64,000 nt of DNA from the NCBI RefSeq assembly GCF_001435845.1, contig NZ_CM003596.1:248001-312000 (forward strand), in the 5' to 3' direction. Under the pieces are notes generated by a model. The model saw nothing but the letters and a program-made list of their open reading frames with translations. It was not told where the DNA came from and did not search any database. Positions within the stretch are counted from its first letter, which is position 1; each line of letters begins with the position of its first letter. Origin of the DNA: Psychrobacter sp. P11G3. Its GTDB lineage: Bacteria > Pseudomonadota > Gammaproteobacteria > Pseudomonadales > Moraxellaceae. This document shows positions 12,128 to 22,122 of this stretch, one piece after another. The translations under genes and the position numbers were made by a program.

Positions 12128-12895
12128 TTACTCTCGTTCTAATATGATGCCATCAAAATAGCCGCGCATACCACAATGCAGTTCTCTATACTGGTTATCA
12201 ATGTCTCTCAATAACAACTGAGTCCTACCTTTATAAAATGCTGGATATAAACGCAGCTCAACATCTTTGTTTGACTGTTCATCATTAATGACCCAATGAT
12301 TCTGTGACCATATGGCTTTACTCTCTCCCAAATCACAGGTATGAGCATTGGTAAAAATCAAAACGCCATCAATGATGGAAAGATAAGGCTTATTAGCGAT
12401 ACTATGAATCGATACCGTGTTTTTTGCCTCTCCTGTATCTTCCCAGCGCTGAGTACCTGAATTATATATTGAGATTTGAGTGGTTTGAGAAAACTTACCA
12501 AAGGCACTTTTACTCGGTAAATCAGAAAGACTTAATTCATCTGAAAAATTCCAAGCCACACCGTAACTGATTTGCGCTTCGATATACTCTTTATACTCAC
12601 GTATCAGACATTCTTCACTTTTACAGGTATTACGCTGAAACGTAAGCCATGTGCGTTGGTTAGCAATGAACCTATCTTTGAAACCTTTGCTGTCTTCATG
12701 GTCAGGAGCAGCGTCAAGATTGATTTTATATTTCTTCGCCATTGTGTCATCAAGCTTAGAAAGCTCAGGACTGTCGCAAACTGTTTTTTCTACCCACGTA
12801 GCAGCCTTATTGCAATCAAAACTTGCTGAATTTGCATAAGTGGAAAGGAGGCAAGTGCCTAAAATACCGATTGTAGTGATGCATAACTTTTTCAT
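12128..12895 (-). CDS. Secreted DUF1311/LprI-family protein
   Basis: The 255-residue protein has a clear signal peptide (MKKLCITTIGILGTCLL..., likely cleavage after ANSA near residue 24). Residues about 26-110 match the DUF1311/LprI N-terminal pattern: FDCxKAxxxxEKxxCxxPxLSxLDxxMAxxY with later Cys pair CKSEEC and an RTWL motif. Mycobacterial LprI inhibits lysozyme, but many DUF1311 proteins have no known role, so lysozyme inhibition is only a possibility. The C-terminal 140 residues are unassigned. A GAGGGTGAT sequence just before the ATG is a usable ribosome binding site. Confidence 0.75.
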   Translation of the reverse strand: MKKLCITTIGILGTCLLSTYANSASFDCNKAATWVEKTVCDSPELSKLDDTMAKKYKINLDAAPDHEDSKGFKDRFIANQRTWLTFQRNTCKSEECLIREYKEYIEAQISYGVAWNFSDELSLSDLPSKSAFGKFSQTTQISIYNSGTQRWEDTGEAKNTVSIHSIANKPYLSIIDGVLIFTNAHTCDLGESKAIWSQNHWVINDEQSNKDVELRLYPAFYKGRTQLLLRDIDNQYRELHCGMRGYFDGIILERE

Positions 12896-13002
12896 ATCAC
12901 CCTCATTTTTTAGTGCTTGATTGTATTTTAAGAACGCTATAACTGTGATATACGTGTCATCATTATCTGCAAAAACAAATCAGCCTAGTCAGCCTCACTT
13001 AC

Positions 13003-13419
13003 CTACCAACTGCCAATATTTTCCATCGAAATCCAAGGCTCAATAGGTTCTAAGTCTTCGCCATTTTGTAGCAACTCAATTGAGATATTATTAGGGTCTT
13101 TAACAAAAGCCATATGGCCATCTCTAGGTGGTCTTAATATCTCGACCCCTGCCTGTATAAAGGTGTCGCACTGTGCGTATATGTTGTCGACTCTAAAGGC
13201 AAAGTGCCCAAAATTATCGCCATTGGTATACTCTTTTTCATCCCAGTTGTGTGTCACCTCAATTTCTGGTGCACCCTCATGCGTTGCTAAAAAATATAAG
13301 CTGAATCTGCCTGATTCAGAGTCTCTCTTTCTTAGCAGTTTTAAGCCCATAAGGTCACAATAGAAAAACAACGTTTCTTCTAGTTTGTTGGTTCTAATCA
13401 TTGCATGTAAGTACTTCAT
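13003..13419 (-). CDS. Glyoxalase I-like VOC metalloenzyme
   Basis: A single-chain vicinal-oxygen-chelate protein of 138 residues, close to E. coli GloA (lactoylglutathione lyase, removal of methylglyoxal). All four metal ligands of GloA align: His5 (LHAMIRT), Glu54 (EIEVTHNW), His72 (GHFAFRVDN) and Glu115 (SIELLQNG). The KGG-containing loop of GloA is missing, and the C-terminus carries an extra EPWISMENIGSW tail. It may therefore be a true glyoxalase I or a related lyase/hydrolase. It stands alone on the minus strand between two other minus-strand genes. Confidence 0.75.
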   Translation of the reverse strand: MKYLHAMIRTNKLEETLFFYCDLMGLKLLRKRDSESGRFSLYFLATHEGAPEIEVTHNWDEKEYTNGDNFGHFAFRVDNIYAQCDTFIQAGVEILRPPRDGHMAFVKDPNNISIELLQNGEDLEPIEPWISMENIGSW

Positions 13420-13628
13420 GAAAATACCTTAATATTGCTTATTAATAAAAAATGGAGTAATGGCAGGGTGCTTGTTATGCATCATTAATATACAAAATCT
13501 AAAATGGCGTACGTGTGATATCAATACTATTAACTATATACAGCGCATTTGTGTCAGTAGCTTTTTATCAAGCAGTGCAAGCGGCACACTCTGCAATACT
13601 TGCTATATTAAATCTGACGTCGCAAAAT

Positions 13629-14633
13629 CTAACCTTCTATCTCACCAACCAACCATTTTTCAAAATCACTAACTTGTGCTGCTAATTCAGGTTGCGAATT
13701 TGCTAGGTCATCGAGCTTGTTTTTAATCTCAGGCTTATTATATTTAACGCCAGTCAATGTCTTCTTAAGCAGGTCGATAAGCTCAACATTTAGCGCATCA
13801 GAGAAGATGACAACTTCGGTAATCATCGCTTGCTTCACATCCATATGTACATCCATCATGCCCCAATCAAAGCGAGTCTCGATATGATGAGTGAACTCAG
13901 GCGTTTTACCAAAGCGCCAATCCCAATCTGCCATTTGTTGATAGTAAGCGTTTAGCGTGGGCTGCTTAGCAAGGCTAGCCTCATCTAATTGCTCGACCTG
14001 TGCACTCTCTCCATGATATTCACAAAACGCTTCGATGATCGCCTCAGACAATGTCTCGTGATTGATAGTCTCATTAAAATCTATCAAGTTTGCCACGCGA
14101 GCGCGCACAGATTTGATGCCTTTTGCTTTTAGCTTTAATGGATGCGGGTTCAGATAGTCGCCAAGCTTTTGCATATTGGCATTGACCAGCAATGTGCCAT
14201 GATGAAAGCTGCGATCGGCGGCATGTCTAAATGCGCTGCCCGATATTTTGCGGTCGCCGACCTGCATGTCGTTACGACCAGACAGCGTGGCGTCTATGCC
14301 GAGTTTCTTAAGCGCATTGATGATGACAGTGAAGTTTGCTTCTTGATTATAAGCATCACTGGGGGATAAAAAGGTAAAGTTGGTATTACCCAAATCGTGA
14401 AACACTGCGCCGCCGCCACTCTGACGCCGTGCTAAAAATACATCGTCTGCTTCCATTTTATCGGTTTTGCACTCTACCCATGGATTTTGTGAGCGTCCAA
14501 TAACCACGGTCTCAGAGTTACGCCATAAAAATAGGGTATGTGAGTCGGGATTGAGCGTATTAAATATCCAATCCTCGGTGGCAAGATTAAACCAAGGATT
14601 GGTCACAGCAGACTTTAGGATGCGCAGTTTCAT
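13629..14633 (-). CDS. lplA: Lipoate-protein ligase A
   Basis: Attaches free lipoate to E2 and H-protein lipoyl domains via lipoyl-AMP. The 334-residue sequence follows E. coli LplA (338) along its length: DPWFNLATE-like start, LFLWRNSETVVIGRSQNPW, ARRQSGGGAVFHDLGNTNFT, SGRNDMQVGDRKISGSAFR with the catalytic Lys129, FHHGTLLVNANM and KGIKSVRARVANL. The C-terminal accessory domain is present (WRFGKTPEF and onward), so it should be a full-length, self-sufficient enzyme. Adjacent genes have no lipoate link. Confidence 0.95.
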   Translation of the reverse strand: MKLRILKSAVTNPWFNLATEDWIFNTLNPDSHTLFLWRNSETVVIGRSQNPWVECKTDKMEADDVFLARRQSGGGAVFHDLGNTNFTFLSPSDAYNQEANFTVIINALKKLGIDATLSGRNDMQVGDRKISGSAFRHAADRSFHHGTLLVNANMQKLGDYLNPHPLKLKAKGIKSVRARVANLIDFNETINHETLSEAIIEAFCEYHGESAQVEQLDEASLAKQPTLNAYYQQMADWDWRFGKTPEFTHHIETRFDWGMMDVHMDVKQAMITEVVIFSDALNVELIDLLKKTLTGVKYNKPEIKNKLDDLANSQPELAAQVSDFEKWLVGEIEG

Positions 14634-14912
14634 GTATTTGACTCTTTAACAAACTGGGTTGGTGAGCAGATTTTATAAATAGATAGCACCATTCTTACCG
14701 ATGCAGGGTTGTAATTCAATGGCTGTCTAACAGGGAGGAGGATTTTATCAGTGGCTTTGACAGTGGTGAAGACGTTGAGCATATAGAAAAAACGGTGAAA
14801 AAATTTCATAGAGGATGGTGCTAAGGTTGATGCTTCAGTTTTAGCAGGCGGCAATAAAAGCCAAGCAAAACGCTCAGCTTTATTGCACTATAAATTGCCA
14901 GAGTATTTTGTT

Positions 14913-15326
14913 CTATTTAGCACAAATCTCCCACTGCGATTTTGTACTAAGATAACATTGCATAACCGCTTTACCAGACTGCGCATAGGCATCGCTGACG
15001 ATACGCTGATTGGTTGGCAGACGATATCTGATGATCGCGGGCTCGTCATTGACGGTGGTCGTCCATCCAGTCACTTCATTACGGTCATTATAGTTTGCAC
15101 TGGTAGAGGTTGCCATTTTGCCAAACCCTGGCAGGTTATAGGAGACCTGTCTAAAACTATAACTCATCGCTGCACCCTCAGCGCCCTCATACTGACAGCT
15201 TAGCTTTTTTTGCAGTTTATCTTGTTTATAAACATAGCAGGTGGTCTCATCTGAGAACTGACCAACCCCGCAAAAACCTGCCGTTGCAACTGATATCATA
15301 CCGAAAAATAACGCTATCCTTTTCAT
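14913..15326 (-). CDS. Small secreted protein, unknown function
   Basis: Reading from the second Met (MKRIALFFGMISVATAG) gives 137 residues; this start is chosen because GAGGA lies 6 bp before it, whereas the upstream ATG at 15332 is too close to that site. A signal peptide of about 17-20 residues is followed by a Cys-containing mature domain (FCGVGQF, TTCYVYKQDKLQKKLSCQYEG, MQCYLSTKSQWEIC). The even Cys number suggests disulfides in the periplasm. No family was recognised. Confidence 0.65.
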   Translation of the reverse strand: MKRIALFFGMISVATAGFCGVGQFSDETTCYVYKQDKLQKKLSCQYEGAEGAAMSYSFRQVSYNLPGFGKMATSTSANYNDRNEVTGWTTTVNDEPAIIRYRLPTNQRIVSDAYAQSGKAVMQCYLSTKSQWEICAK

Positions 15327-15930
15327 AATCATTCCTCAATAATTTATAAATCCTACTAATGATGTTTGCCATCTATTTTGTGTATTGCCAAATACTAACC
15401 AATACCTTTTAGATAGTAGGAAATTAGTAAACAAATATCAACTAATATATTTTAAGAAAATCTTGAACTGATGTATTAAAGCTACTTTTAACATCAGTAT
15501 TATTAAGAGTAGCTGTTATAAGGTAGTGCTATAAGCAGGATTTACTATGACCGTGAATCTGTTTTTATAGGTATTGAACGGATGACTTACTTAAGGATGA
15601 CTTTGGAGTTCTTTAGTATGTGAATAGAAAGGCGCTGGAATAGGCTAAAGTATAAGAAATATAGGATAAGCGCTGCTTGCTATATAGTGCTTACTAAAAG
15701 GGATTTGTCCAGATTTATAAATTATCAAAAGGTGCAAACCTTAAAACTGTGCTAGAAAAATTAATAAGTGGATAAAAATTCACTATAAATTTTATAAAAA
15801 ATTACCCATCAAACAATTAAAAAGTTATCATCATGAGTTTTTAATCACATGATAATTTTTACAACGCATCAGACGCTTATGACCGACACGAGTTGGTAAA
15901 CGCAGTCTAAGCGCTTAATAGGATTACCTA
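15327..15930. other. AT-rich intergenic region before the DMT exporter
   Basis: Six hundred bp with no supported gene. An imperfect inverted repeat around TTATCATCATG (15825-15835) and CATGATAA (15848-15855) precedes the exporter gene and could be a regulator site. Nothing else is seen. Confidence 0.4.
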
Positions 15931-16839
15931 ATGACCAACCGTGACCTCATCATCTTTGTGACGCTCTCTTTTATGTGGTCACTCTCCTTCGTTTTTTATC
16001 GTGTCGGCGTGCCTGAGTTTGGCTCATTGGCATTTGCCAGTTTGCGTGTGATATTCGCCGGATTGGTCATGTTGGTCTTTGTATTGCTCAATAAGAAAAA
16101 CAGAGTCGGCATCAAGGAGCATTGGAAAATGCTAGCGCTCGTTGGCTTGTTTTCAGCAGCGCTGCCTTTTGTGTTGTTCTCGTTTTCCGCGCAGTCAGTG
16201 AACGCAGGCGTGCTAGCCGTGCTAAATGCTTCTGTACCGATGATGAGTGGTTTTATCGCCAGAGTCTTCTTTAAAGATAGGCTATCGAAAAAACAAGCAC
16301 TTGGTTTGGTCATCGGAGTGATTGGGGTAATCATACTGATGAGCGAAAGCTTATTTGGTGGCGGCGAGCCAGGCAAAGGGTTGGTCGAAGGTCTATTACC
16401 AATGGGCTACGCGCTATTAGCTTGTGTAGGTTATGCGCTTGGGGCCAACATCACCAAAAACTATTTGTATGAAGTGTCGCCAGTCGCTATCACCGCAGGC
16501 TCGCTCATTATCGGTAGTATCATTATGCTACCTGTGGCTTTTAATGAATTCCCTTATGGTAAAGATATCAGCATAAAGGCGTGGGTATCCGTGATCTGTA
16601 TCGGTGTATTTTCGACCGCCATTGCGCTTATCTTTATGAATCAGCTGATTAAAAATATTGGCCCGACGCGTGCCACCAGTATTACTTTAGTCATTCCAAT
16701 TTTTGCCATTATTTTAGGGTATCTACTACTTGGTGAAGCCCTAAATATCCAAGCCATCATCGGTTCAGTAGTGATATTGTTTGGCACGTATTTGTCACTT
16801 GAGCTATCTGTCAAAAAGATGCTACAACAAAAGAATTGA
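15931..16839 (+). CDS. EamA/DMT-family metabolite exporter
   Basis: The 302-residue protein is almost entirely hydrophobic, with about ten transmembrane segments arranged as two EamA repeats. Recognisable features are the N-terminal WSLSFVFYRVGVPEFGSLAFASLR and the second-repeat GPTRATSITLVIPIFAIILGY followed by LGEALN. Drug/metabolite transporters of this type usually export amino acids, nucleobases or other metabolites; the substrate cannot be told. Its stop lies only 15 bp from the left end of an IS3-family element, so any native terminator was probably displaced. Confidence 0.85.
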   Translation: MTNRDLIIFVTLSFMWSLSFVFYRVGVPEFGSLAFASLRVIFAGLVMLVFVLLNKKNRVGIKEHWKMLALVGLFSAALPFVLFSFSAQSVNAGVLAVLNASVPMMSGFIARVFFKDRLSKKQALGLVIGVIGVIILMSESLFGGGEPGKGLVEGLLPMGYALLACVGYALGANITKNYLYEVSPVAITAGSLIIGSIIMLPVAFNEFPYGKDISIKAWVSVICIGVFSTAIALIFMNQLIKNIGPTRATSITLVIPIFAIILGYLLLGEALNIQAIIGSVVILFGTYLSLELSVKKMLQQKN

Positions 16840-16882
16840 CCCCTGCTGTCAATCCCGTAGAACTAAACTTGGGAGATTTTAG

Positions 16883-17788
16883 TTACGCAGCCTGACGATA
16901 AAAGTCAAACCACAGCTGTCTTGGCGATTTATAGCCCAAACCCTTTTGAATCCTAGTCTGATTGTAATACAGCTCGATATATTTGATGATATCAGTAATG
17001 GCTGTGAATCGTGTTTTATAGTCCTTATGATATATTAGCTCATTCTTTAATATGCCCCAGAAGCTTTCTATTGGCGCATTGTCGAAGCAATTACCTTTAG
17101 CGCTCATAGAGCCTGTAAAGTGATGCTGCTTGATGATTTTGTGGTAGGCATGGCTACAGTACTGACTGCCTCTGTCTGAGTGCACAATTAATCCTTTATT
17201 AGGTCGTTTGTTTTTGATTGCCATATTGAGTGCACGGCAAACCAAGTCAGCAGTCATGCGTTTGTTGATAGCATAGCCGACAAGCTCTTTGGTATATAAA
17301 TCTTTAACGCCTGCCAAGTACAGCCAGCCCTCAGCAGTCCAGATATAAGTAATATCGCTTACCCATGCATCATTAGGACGGTTTGCATCAAACTTCTGAT
17401 CCAGCACGTTTGGATAAACCAGCTTGTTATGATCAGAGTCAGTGGTGACTTTAAAGCGCTTGTGACGACGGCATTTAATGCCGTATTCTTCTTTGATGCT
17501 TCTAACCATATATTGGCTGATATCGTACCCTTACGCTCTTAGGTGGGCATGCAGTCGATCTACGCCATAGCACTGCTTGGTCTGAGTATGAGCGACTTTA
17601 ACCAGTAGTTCACACTGATTGCGATGTATCTGTTGGTCGCTGAGATCACGACCCAGCCAGTCGTAATAGCTTGATAACTTAACACTTAGCACGCGGCACA
17701 TAGTGGTGATGCGAAAGAGGTGCTGGTTATCTTTGATGAAGGCGTACCTGACTAGCTGTGCCTTGCAAAGTACGCCGTCGCCTTTTTT
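16883..17788 (-). pseudogene. IS3 transposase orfB (DDE integrase), interrupted by a stop
   Basis: In the -1 frame after the slippery site the reading continues as AQLVRYAFIKDNQHLF...CYGVDRLHAHLRA, meets a TAA at 17531-17533, then continues GYDISQYMVRSIKEEYGIK. The stop is where other family members have a sense codon (CAA to TAA would explain it). The remaining 208-residue frame from 17509 holds the rve core with DDE residues in WVSDITYI, VHSDRGSQY and NAPIESFWG. Without readthrough the full transposase cannot be made, so the element is probably not autonomous. Confidence 0.85.
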
Positions 17789-18048
17789 AGAATTTCGCGC
17801 TCCTCTTCGGCTACTTTAAGCTGCCGCTTGAGCTGCTTTATTTCTTGAAGAGCACTCATAAGATCAGGATCATATTGTTCTGTGCCAATAAGCTTGCCTT
17901 GATTGGCTTTGTTCTGCCAGTTCGATAACGTTTGCATCGCTATGCCAAGTTGCTTGGCTGTGGCTGAAACATTACCGTTATTGTCTGCTATTTTCTTAAC
18001 GGCTTCTGCTTTAAATTCGTCACTGTAGGTTCTTACTTTCTTGGTCAT
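17752..18048 (-). CDS. IS3 transposase orfA (helix-turn-helix)
   Basis: A 98-residue HTH_Tnp_1 protein: RTYSDEFKAEAVKKI, VSATAKQLGIAMQTLSNWQN (recognition helix) and a leucine-zipper-like C-terminus LQEIKQLKRQLKVAEEEREILKKA cut here to its parts (LQEIKQLKRQLKV, then EILKKA). It ends four codons after the frame overlaps orfB; the AAAAAAG at its 3' end is the expected frameshift site. Intact itself. Confidence 0.88.
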   Translation of the reverse strand: MTKKVRTYSDEFKAEAVKKIADNNGNVSATAKQLGIAMQTLSNWQNKANQGKLIGTEQYDPDLMSALQEIKQLKRQLKVAEEEREILKKATAYFARHS

Positions 18049-18095
18049 GGTAAACTCCAGTTAATACGCTTAGTTTACCAAGTTTAGTTGTACGG

Positions 18096-18384
18096 TTTCT
18101 TCAGCATAGCTCAAATCCCACGCGGTCGGCGTGAGTTTAAGCTACGGTAAACTGTCTTCGTAGCCTTTAATTATAAAGATTCAAATATCTAAATATTGGT
18201 GTTTCTGTTTGTAAATACTGCTTGGAATAATTGCATTTGCCCCCTATAAAGAACTCGGCTTATGAGTAGCGTACTTCGCAAATTATAGAACGACAGCTAA
18301 GTGCTACCTACTAATATAAGTGCTATTTATTACCAATAATAGTAAACCTGATACTAAGGTTTAAAACAATAAACAGGGCTTTTT
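18096..18384. other. Structured intergenic region right of the IS
   Basis: Directly outside the IS there is an imperfect inverted repeat (18108-18123 with 18128-18143) and then a perfect GCTACG/CGTAGC stem (18141-18146 with 18159-18164). Neither is followed by a T-run. It may be a remnant of the DMT gene's native 3' region. The rest is an AT-rich leader for the ene-reductase. Confidence 0.4.
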
Positions 18385-19488
18385 ATGGCACATGATAATC
18401 TATTTGAAACCGTCGAGATGGGTACCCAAACCCTAAAAAACCGCATCATTATGGCACCGTTGACGCGTCTGCGTTCGGTTGAGCCAAGTGATGTACCAAC
18501 AGCATTGGCAAGCGAATATTACTCACAGCGCGCAGGTTCTGGCTTGGTAATCACTGAGGCGACGCAAGTATCTTTCCAAGCGAAAGGCTATGCTGGTGCG
18601 CCAGGCGTTCATACCAAAGACCAAATTACTGCGTGGAAAACCATCGTAGATAATGTCCATGCTAAAGGTGGCAAAATCGTCGTACAGCTATGGCACACGG
18701 GTTTAGTCTCTCATGAGAGCGTACAGCCAGACGGCAAAGCGCCTATCTCTGCTTCTAACGTTGATGTTGGTGTACGTACCTCGCTACGTGACAGCGACAA
18801 CCAAGCCATTCGTGTAGATGCAACGCCGCCACGTCCAGCCACACTTGAAGAAATCAAACAAGTTATCGCTGACTTTGGTCAAGCAACTAAGAATGCCAAA
18901 GAAGCGGGTTTTGATGGGGTAGAGATTCATGGTGCTCACGGTTACCTATTGCATCAGTTCTGGGTTGAGCAAACCAACCAGCGTGATGATGAATACGGCG
19001 GTAGCCGCGAAAACCGTGCGCGCTTGACGCTTGACGTTATCGATGCATGCGTAGATGCTTGGGATGCAGATCATGTTGGTATTCGTATTTCACCACTTGG
19101 TACGTTCAACAACGTAGAAGCTGGATATAACGAAGACGAAAATATCTGGATGATTGAGCAGATTAACAAACGCGGTATCATGTATCTGCATCTGTCAGAG
19201 CCAGATTGGGCAGGTGGCACGCCGTATAGCGAAGACTTCCGTAAGCGTGTGCGTGCTGCTTTTGATCAAATGATTATCGCAGCTGGTGGCTATACTGCCG
19301 AAAAAGCAGAGCAAAATGTAAAAGCAGGTTATATCGATGCAGTCGCCTTTGGTCGTGACTATATCGCCAACCCTGATTTGGCTGAGCGCATTCAAAAAGG
19401 CGCCCCGCTTAATGAGCAGCATCCAGAGTCTTTCTATGGTGGCGGTGCTGAAGGTTATACCGACTATCCATTTTTAGACCAAGCGTAA
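18385..19488 (+). CDS. nemA: Old-yellow-enzyme ene-reductase (NemA type)
   Basis: An FMN-dependent alkene reductase of 367 residues that uses NAD(P)H to reduce activated C=C bonds (N-ethylmaleimide, enones, nitro esters). The barrel is complete: [15 protein letters not shown] at the N-terminus, [10 protein letters not shown], and the ligand-binding/proton-donor set His182, His185 and Tyr187 in [14 protein letters not shown]. The [14 protein letters not shown] motif and the C-terminal [13 protein letters not shown] phosphate-binding segment are also present. Electrophile detoxification is the usual role. A strong terminator follows. Confidence 0.88.
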   Translation: MAHDNLFETVEMGTQTLKNRIIMAPLTRLRSVEPSDVPTALASEYYSQRAGSGLVITEATQVSFQAKGYAGAPGVHTKDQITAWKTIVDNVHAKGGKIVVQLWHTGLVSHESVQPDGKAPISASNVDVGVRTSLRDSDNQAIRVDATPPRPATLEEIKQVIADFGQATKNAKEAGFDGVEIHGAHGYLLHQFWVEQTNQRDDEYGGSRENRARLTLDVIDACVDAWDADHVGIRISPLGTFNNVEAGYNEDENIWMIEQINKRGIMYLHLSEPDWAGGTPYSEDFRKRVRAAFDQMIIAAGGYTAEKAEQNVKAGYIDAVAFGRDYIANPDLAERIQKGAPLNEQHPESFYGGGAEGYTDYPFLDQA

Positions 19489-19522
19489 TAGTTAGATTTT
19501 TAGCTAAATAACGCAGCATAAG

Positions 19523-19560
19523 AAGCCGCTTAACTAGCAATAGTTGAGCGGCTTTTTTTT
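19523..19560 (+). terminator. Terminator after nemA
   Basis: Stem AAGCCGCTTAAC (19523-19534) with GTTGAGCGGCTT (19543-19554), one wobble, followed by eight T in total. It also separates the convergent pirin gene. Confidence 0.88.
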
Positions 19561-19575
19561 ATGCAGAGATTTTTA

Positions 19576-20541
19576 TTATTTTCCGAAAATGCCTATTTGA
19601 TAATCACGAAAGGTTTGACGTAGTTCTTCTTGAGTATTCATGACAAAGGGACCGTGACCTGCGACTGGTTCGCCGATTGGCTTGCCGCTTAGCAGTAGCA
19701 ATTTGATAGGTGTGTCTTCATCGGTAGTTGCAGGGTAGGTCAATTCGATAGTATCAGTCGTAGGTAAGGATGAATGTTCAGATTGAGTGCCTACATGATT
19801 TCGAGTAGGCGCTGAAAACTCTATTAGGCTACCTGCGCTGACGGCTGTATCGTTGACCAATACTTGACCTTCTTGTACCAGCAGTAGGGTGTTATGCGTT
19901 TTCGGTACTTGTAGCGAGGTTGTACCTGCTTTATGTAGCTCGATATCCCACATATTGACTGGCGTAAAGGTCGTTGCTGCTCCCGCTATCCCATGCCAGT
20001 CACCGGCAATAATGGCAGCTTGGCCAATGACAGTTTGCTCGTCGCTATTGTCTATCAGATCAACAATAGGCATATCAGCACGTTTGATAGATTGATATTT
20101 GGGGTCGGTCAGTTTGTGGGCGCTTGGTAAGTTAACCCATAACTGCACCATACTAAAAACACCGCCACGTTGCCCAAAGGCTTCAGAGTGGAACTCTTCG
20201 TGTAGAATGCCGCGACCCGCAGTCATCCATTGTACATCGCCTTCTAAGATATCGCCGCACCCACCTGTTGAGTCTGCATGGCTAATCTCACCTGAATAGG
20301 CGATGGTTACGGTTTCAAAACCTTTATGTGGATGCAGTCCAACACCATGTGGCTGTAGCTTATAATCAGGATTGGGTAAAAAGGTCGTAGGCTTACCATA
20401 GTCAAATAATAAAAAAGGATCGGTATGGCTATAGTTAAAATCAGGATTATTATCGAGATGATTGATTAGGGTTTTTACAAAAAAGCCGTCACCTACCCAA
20501 TGCGGCTTTTTATCACCATGAATATTCTTGATTGGACGCAT
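19576..20541 (-). CDS. Pirin-family cupin protein
   Basis: A bicupin of 321 residues. The first cupin carries the pirin metal ligands: His70 and His72 in LHPHKGFETV, and His114 and Glu116 in RGILHEEFH. The pirin C-terminal domain follows (PVAGHGPFVMNTQEELRQ). Bacterial pirins bind Fe and variously act as quercetinases or protein partners; the exact role is not predictable. A GAGGTAATCC ribosome binding site precedes the ATG. Confidence 0.88.
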   Translation of the reverse strand: MRPIKNIHGDKKPHWVGDGFFVKTLINHLDNNPDFNYSHTDPFLLFDYGKPTTFLPNPDYKLQPHGVGLHPHKGFETVTIAYSGEISHADSTGGCGDILEGDVQWMTAGRGILHEEFHSEAFGQRGGVFSMVQLWVNLPSAHKLTDPKYQSIKRADMPIVDLIDNSDEQTVIGQAAIIAGDWHGIAGAATTFTPVNMWDIELHKAGTTSLQVPKTHNTLLLVQEGQVLVNDTAVSAGSLIEFSAPTRNHVGTQSEHSSLPTTDTIELTYPATTDEDTPIKLLLLSGKPIGEPVAGHGPFVMNTQEELRQTFRDYQIGIFGK

Positions 20542-20781
20542 GGATTACCTCATAAGTCTAAATGACATTACTATCAATAGGATGAATGCCTTACGTTAAT
20601 TCTACTATGAAAATAGACTTATGTTGTGTTTATTCTCATCGTTCTCTAAGATTACTGTTAAAACCCCTCAACTATCATCAAACATACTGTCAGCCATTAT
20701 CTGAGTAATAGTCAATTATTCAAATGCTGACAGTCATTAAAGCCACTATTATCGCTATAGATAGGGAGGTTATTGAAGTTA

Positions 20782-22122
20782 TTAAACAACTTCACCACTG
20801 ACAAAACCACTGGCCCAAGCCCATTGAAAATTATAACCACCAAGCCAGCCAGTTACATCGAGCACCTCACCGATAAAATACAAGTTATCTTGTAAGTTGC
20901 TTTGCATCGTTTTGGAAGATACTTCGTCGGTTGTAACGCCGCCGCGTGTGACCTCAGCGGTACGGTAGCCTTCTGTACCAGAGGGCTTGAGCTGCCAGCC
21001 ATTGAGCGTAGCCCCAAGTTCTGTGAGTCGCTCGTCTTTGATATTGGCAAGTTCTGTATCTTTGATGTCTTCCCACAGATGCGTCTGTAACGCTGCTAAT
21101 AGTTTCTTGGGTAGCGCATTGTCCGTGTTTTCTGCCAATACTGTACGAATCAGTTGGCGCGGATGTGATTTTTTGCGAGCAAGTAAAAGCTCAGTGACAT
21201 CTATCTCAGGCAACAGATTGATACTGATGGTTTCGCCAGTCTGCCAATAGTTGGATAGCTGTAGCATGGCAGGGCCAGAGAGACCGCGATGGGTAAATAG
21301 GACGGGTAATTTAAAAGAGATACGCTCGTTACTGGCAATAACTGGCAGACTGATACCAGCCAAAGCACGGATAAGCTCGCCTGTTTTATCAGTGAAAGTA
21401 AACGGCACAAGACTGGCATCAGTAGGCACGAGCGTATGCCCAAACTGCTGCGCCAACTCATAGCCGATACCACTTGCTCCCATGGTTGGGATAGATAGGC
21501 CACCAGTAGCGACCACCAAAGACTCACAGCTATAGCGTGTCTGCGAAGGTTGAGTGCCGCTCGCGATGTCTTTTTTACCAAGCTTTTTGCTCGTCGTTAG
21601 ATAAAAGCGTTCGCCTTTATCATGGGCAGCAGTTTTAACACGATCAATCTGAGCATTAAGCTTTACTTGTACGCCTACGGCCGCGCACTCATCTAGCAGC
21701 ATAGATAAGATATCTTGTGCCGAGTCGTCACAAAACAGCTGACCATGTTCGCGCTCATGGTAGGCAATCTTATGCGACTCTACCATGCCGATAAACTCCC
21801 AACTCGGGTAACGACTTAGCGCTGATTTGCAGAAGTGGGGATTGGCACCGATAAAATGCTCAGGCTCTACAAAGTAATTGGTGAAATTACAGCGACCACC
21901 ACCCGACATCAAAATCTTTTTGCCAGCTTTATTGGCATGATCCAACACCAATACGTGGCGACCGCGGCGACCAGCAGTCAGTGCGCAATACAGTCCTGAA
22001 GCACCAGCACCGATGATAATGACGTCATAGTGGTTATCAGTAGATTTTTTGGCTGACGATGGATTACCCGCTGATGAATTGCTTGGCTTAACTGACTTTG
22101 CTTGTTTTGGCATTTGACTCAT
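20782..22122 (-). CDS. HI0933/YhiN-family flavoprotein
   Basis: A 446-residue FAD-binding protein of the HI0933-like (BaiN/RdsA) family. It has the dinucleotide motif DVIIIGAGASGLYCAL from residue 33, the family hallmark KAGKKILMSGGGRCNFTN, an HGQLFC motif and a C-terminal GGYNFQWAWASG for FAD. A polar extension of about 30 residues (Lys/Ser-rich) precedes the Rossmann fold. Family members include a reported bacterial dehydroxylating flavoprotein and a ribosome-associated reductase, but most are unassigned. It stands alone on the minus strand. Confidence 0.85.
   Translation of the reverse strand: MSQMPKQAKSVKPSNSSAGNPSSAKKSTDNHYDVIIIGAGASGLYCALTAGRRGRHVLVLDHANKAGKKILMSGGGRCNFTNYFVEPEHFIGANPHFCKSALSRYPSWEFIGMVESHKIAYHEREHGQLFCDDSAQDILSMLLDECAAVGVQVKLNAQIDRVKTAAHDKGERFYLTTSKKLGKKDIASGTQPSQTRYSCESLVVATGGLSIPTMGASGIGYELAQQFGHTLVPTDASLVPFTFTDKTGELIRALAGISLPVIASNERISFKLPVLFTHRGLSGPAMLQLSNYWQTGETISINLLPEIDVTELLLARKKSHPRQLIRTVLAENTDNALPKKLLAALQTHLWEDIKDTELANIKDERLTELGATLNGWQLKPSGTEGYRTAEVTRGGVTTDEVSSKTMQSNLQDNLYFIGEVLDVTGWLGGYNFQWAWASGFVSGEVV

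Larger units (their letters stand above)
16855..18095 (-). mobile_element. IS3-family insertion sequence, about 1.24 kb, likely defective
   Basis: Imperfect 18-bp terminal inverted repeats are visible: CCGTAGAACTAAACTTGG at 16855-16872 and the complement of CCGTACAACTAAACTTGG at 18078-18095, one mismatch. Between them lie orfA and orfB in the IS3 arrangement, with an AAAAAAG slippery heptamer (minus strand 17788-17782) for -1 frameshifting. orfB contains an in-frame TAA. No target duplication is apparent (flanks ATC and TTT), so the element may be old or its ends slightly different. Confidence 0.85.

Noticed and set aside
14630..14854. 74-codon minus-strand frame upstream of lplA
   Set aside because: No ribosome binding site, no family, low-quality composition; overlaps the lplA start region.
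16852..18098. Target-site duplication of the IS3 element
   Set aside because: The 3-bp flanks (ATC and TTT) and 4-bp flanks do not match.
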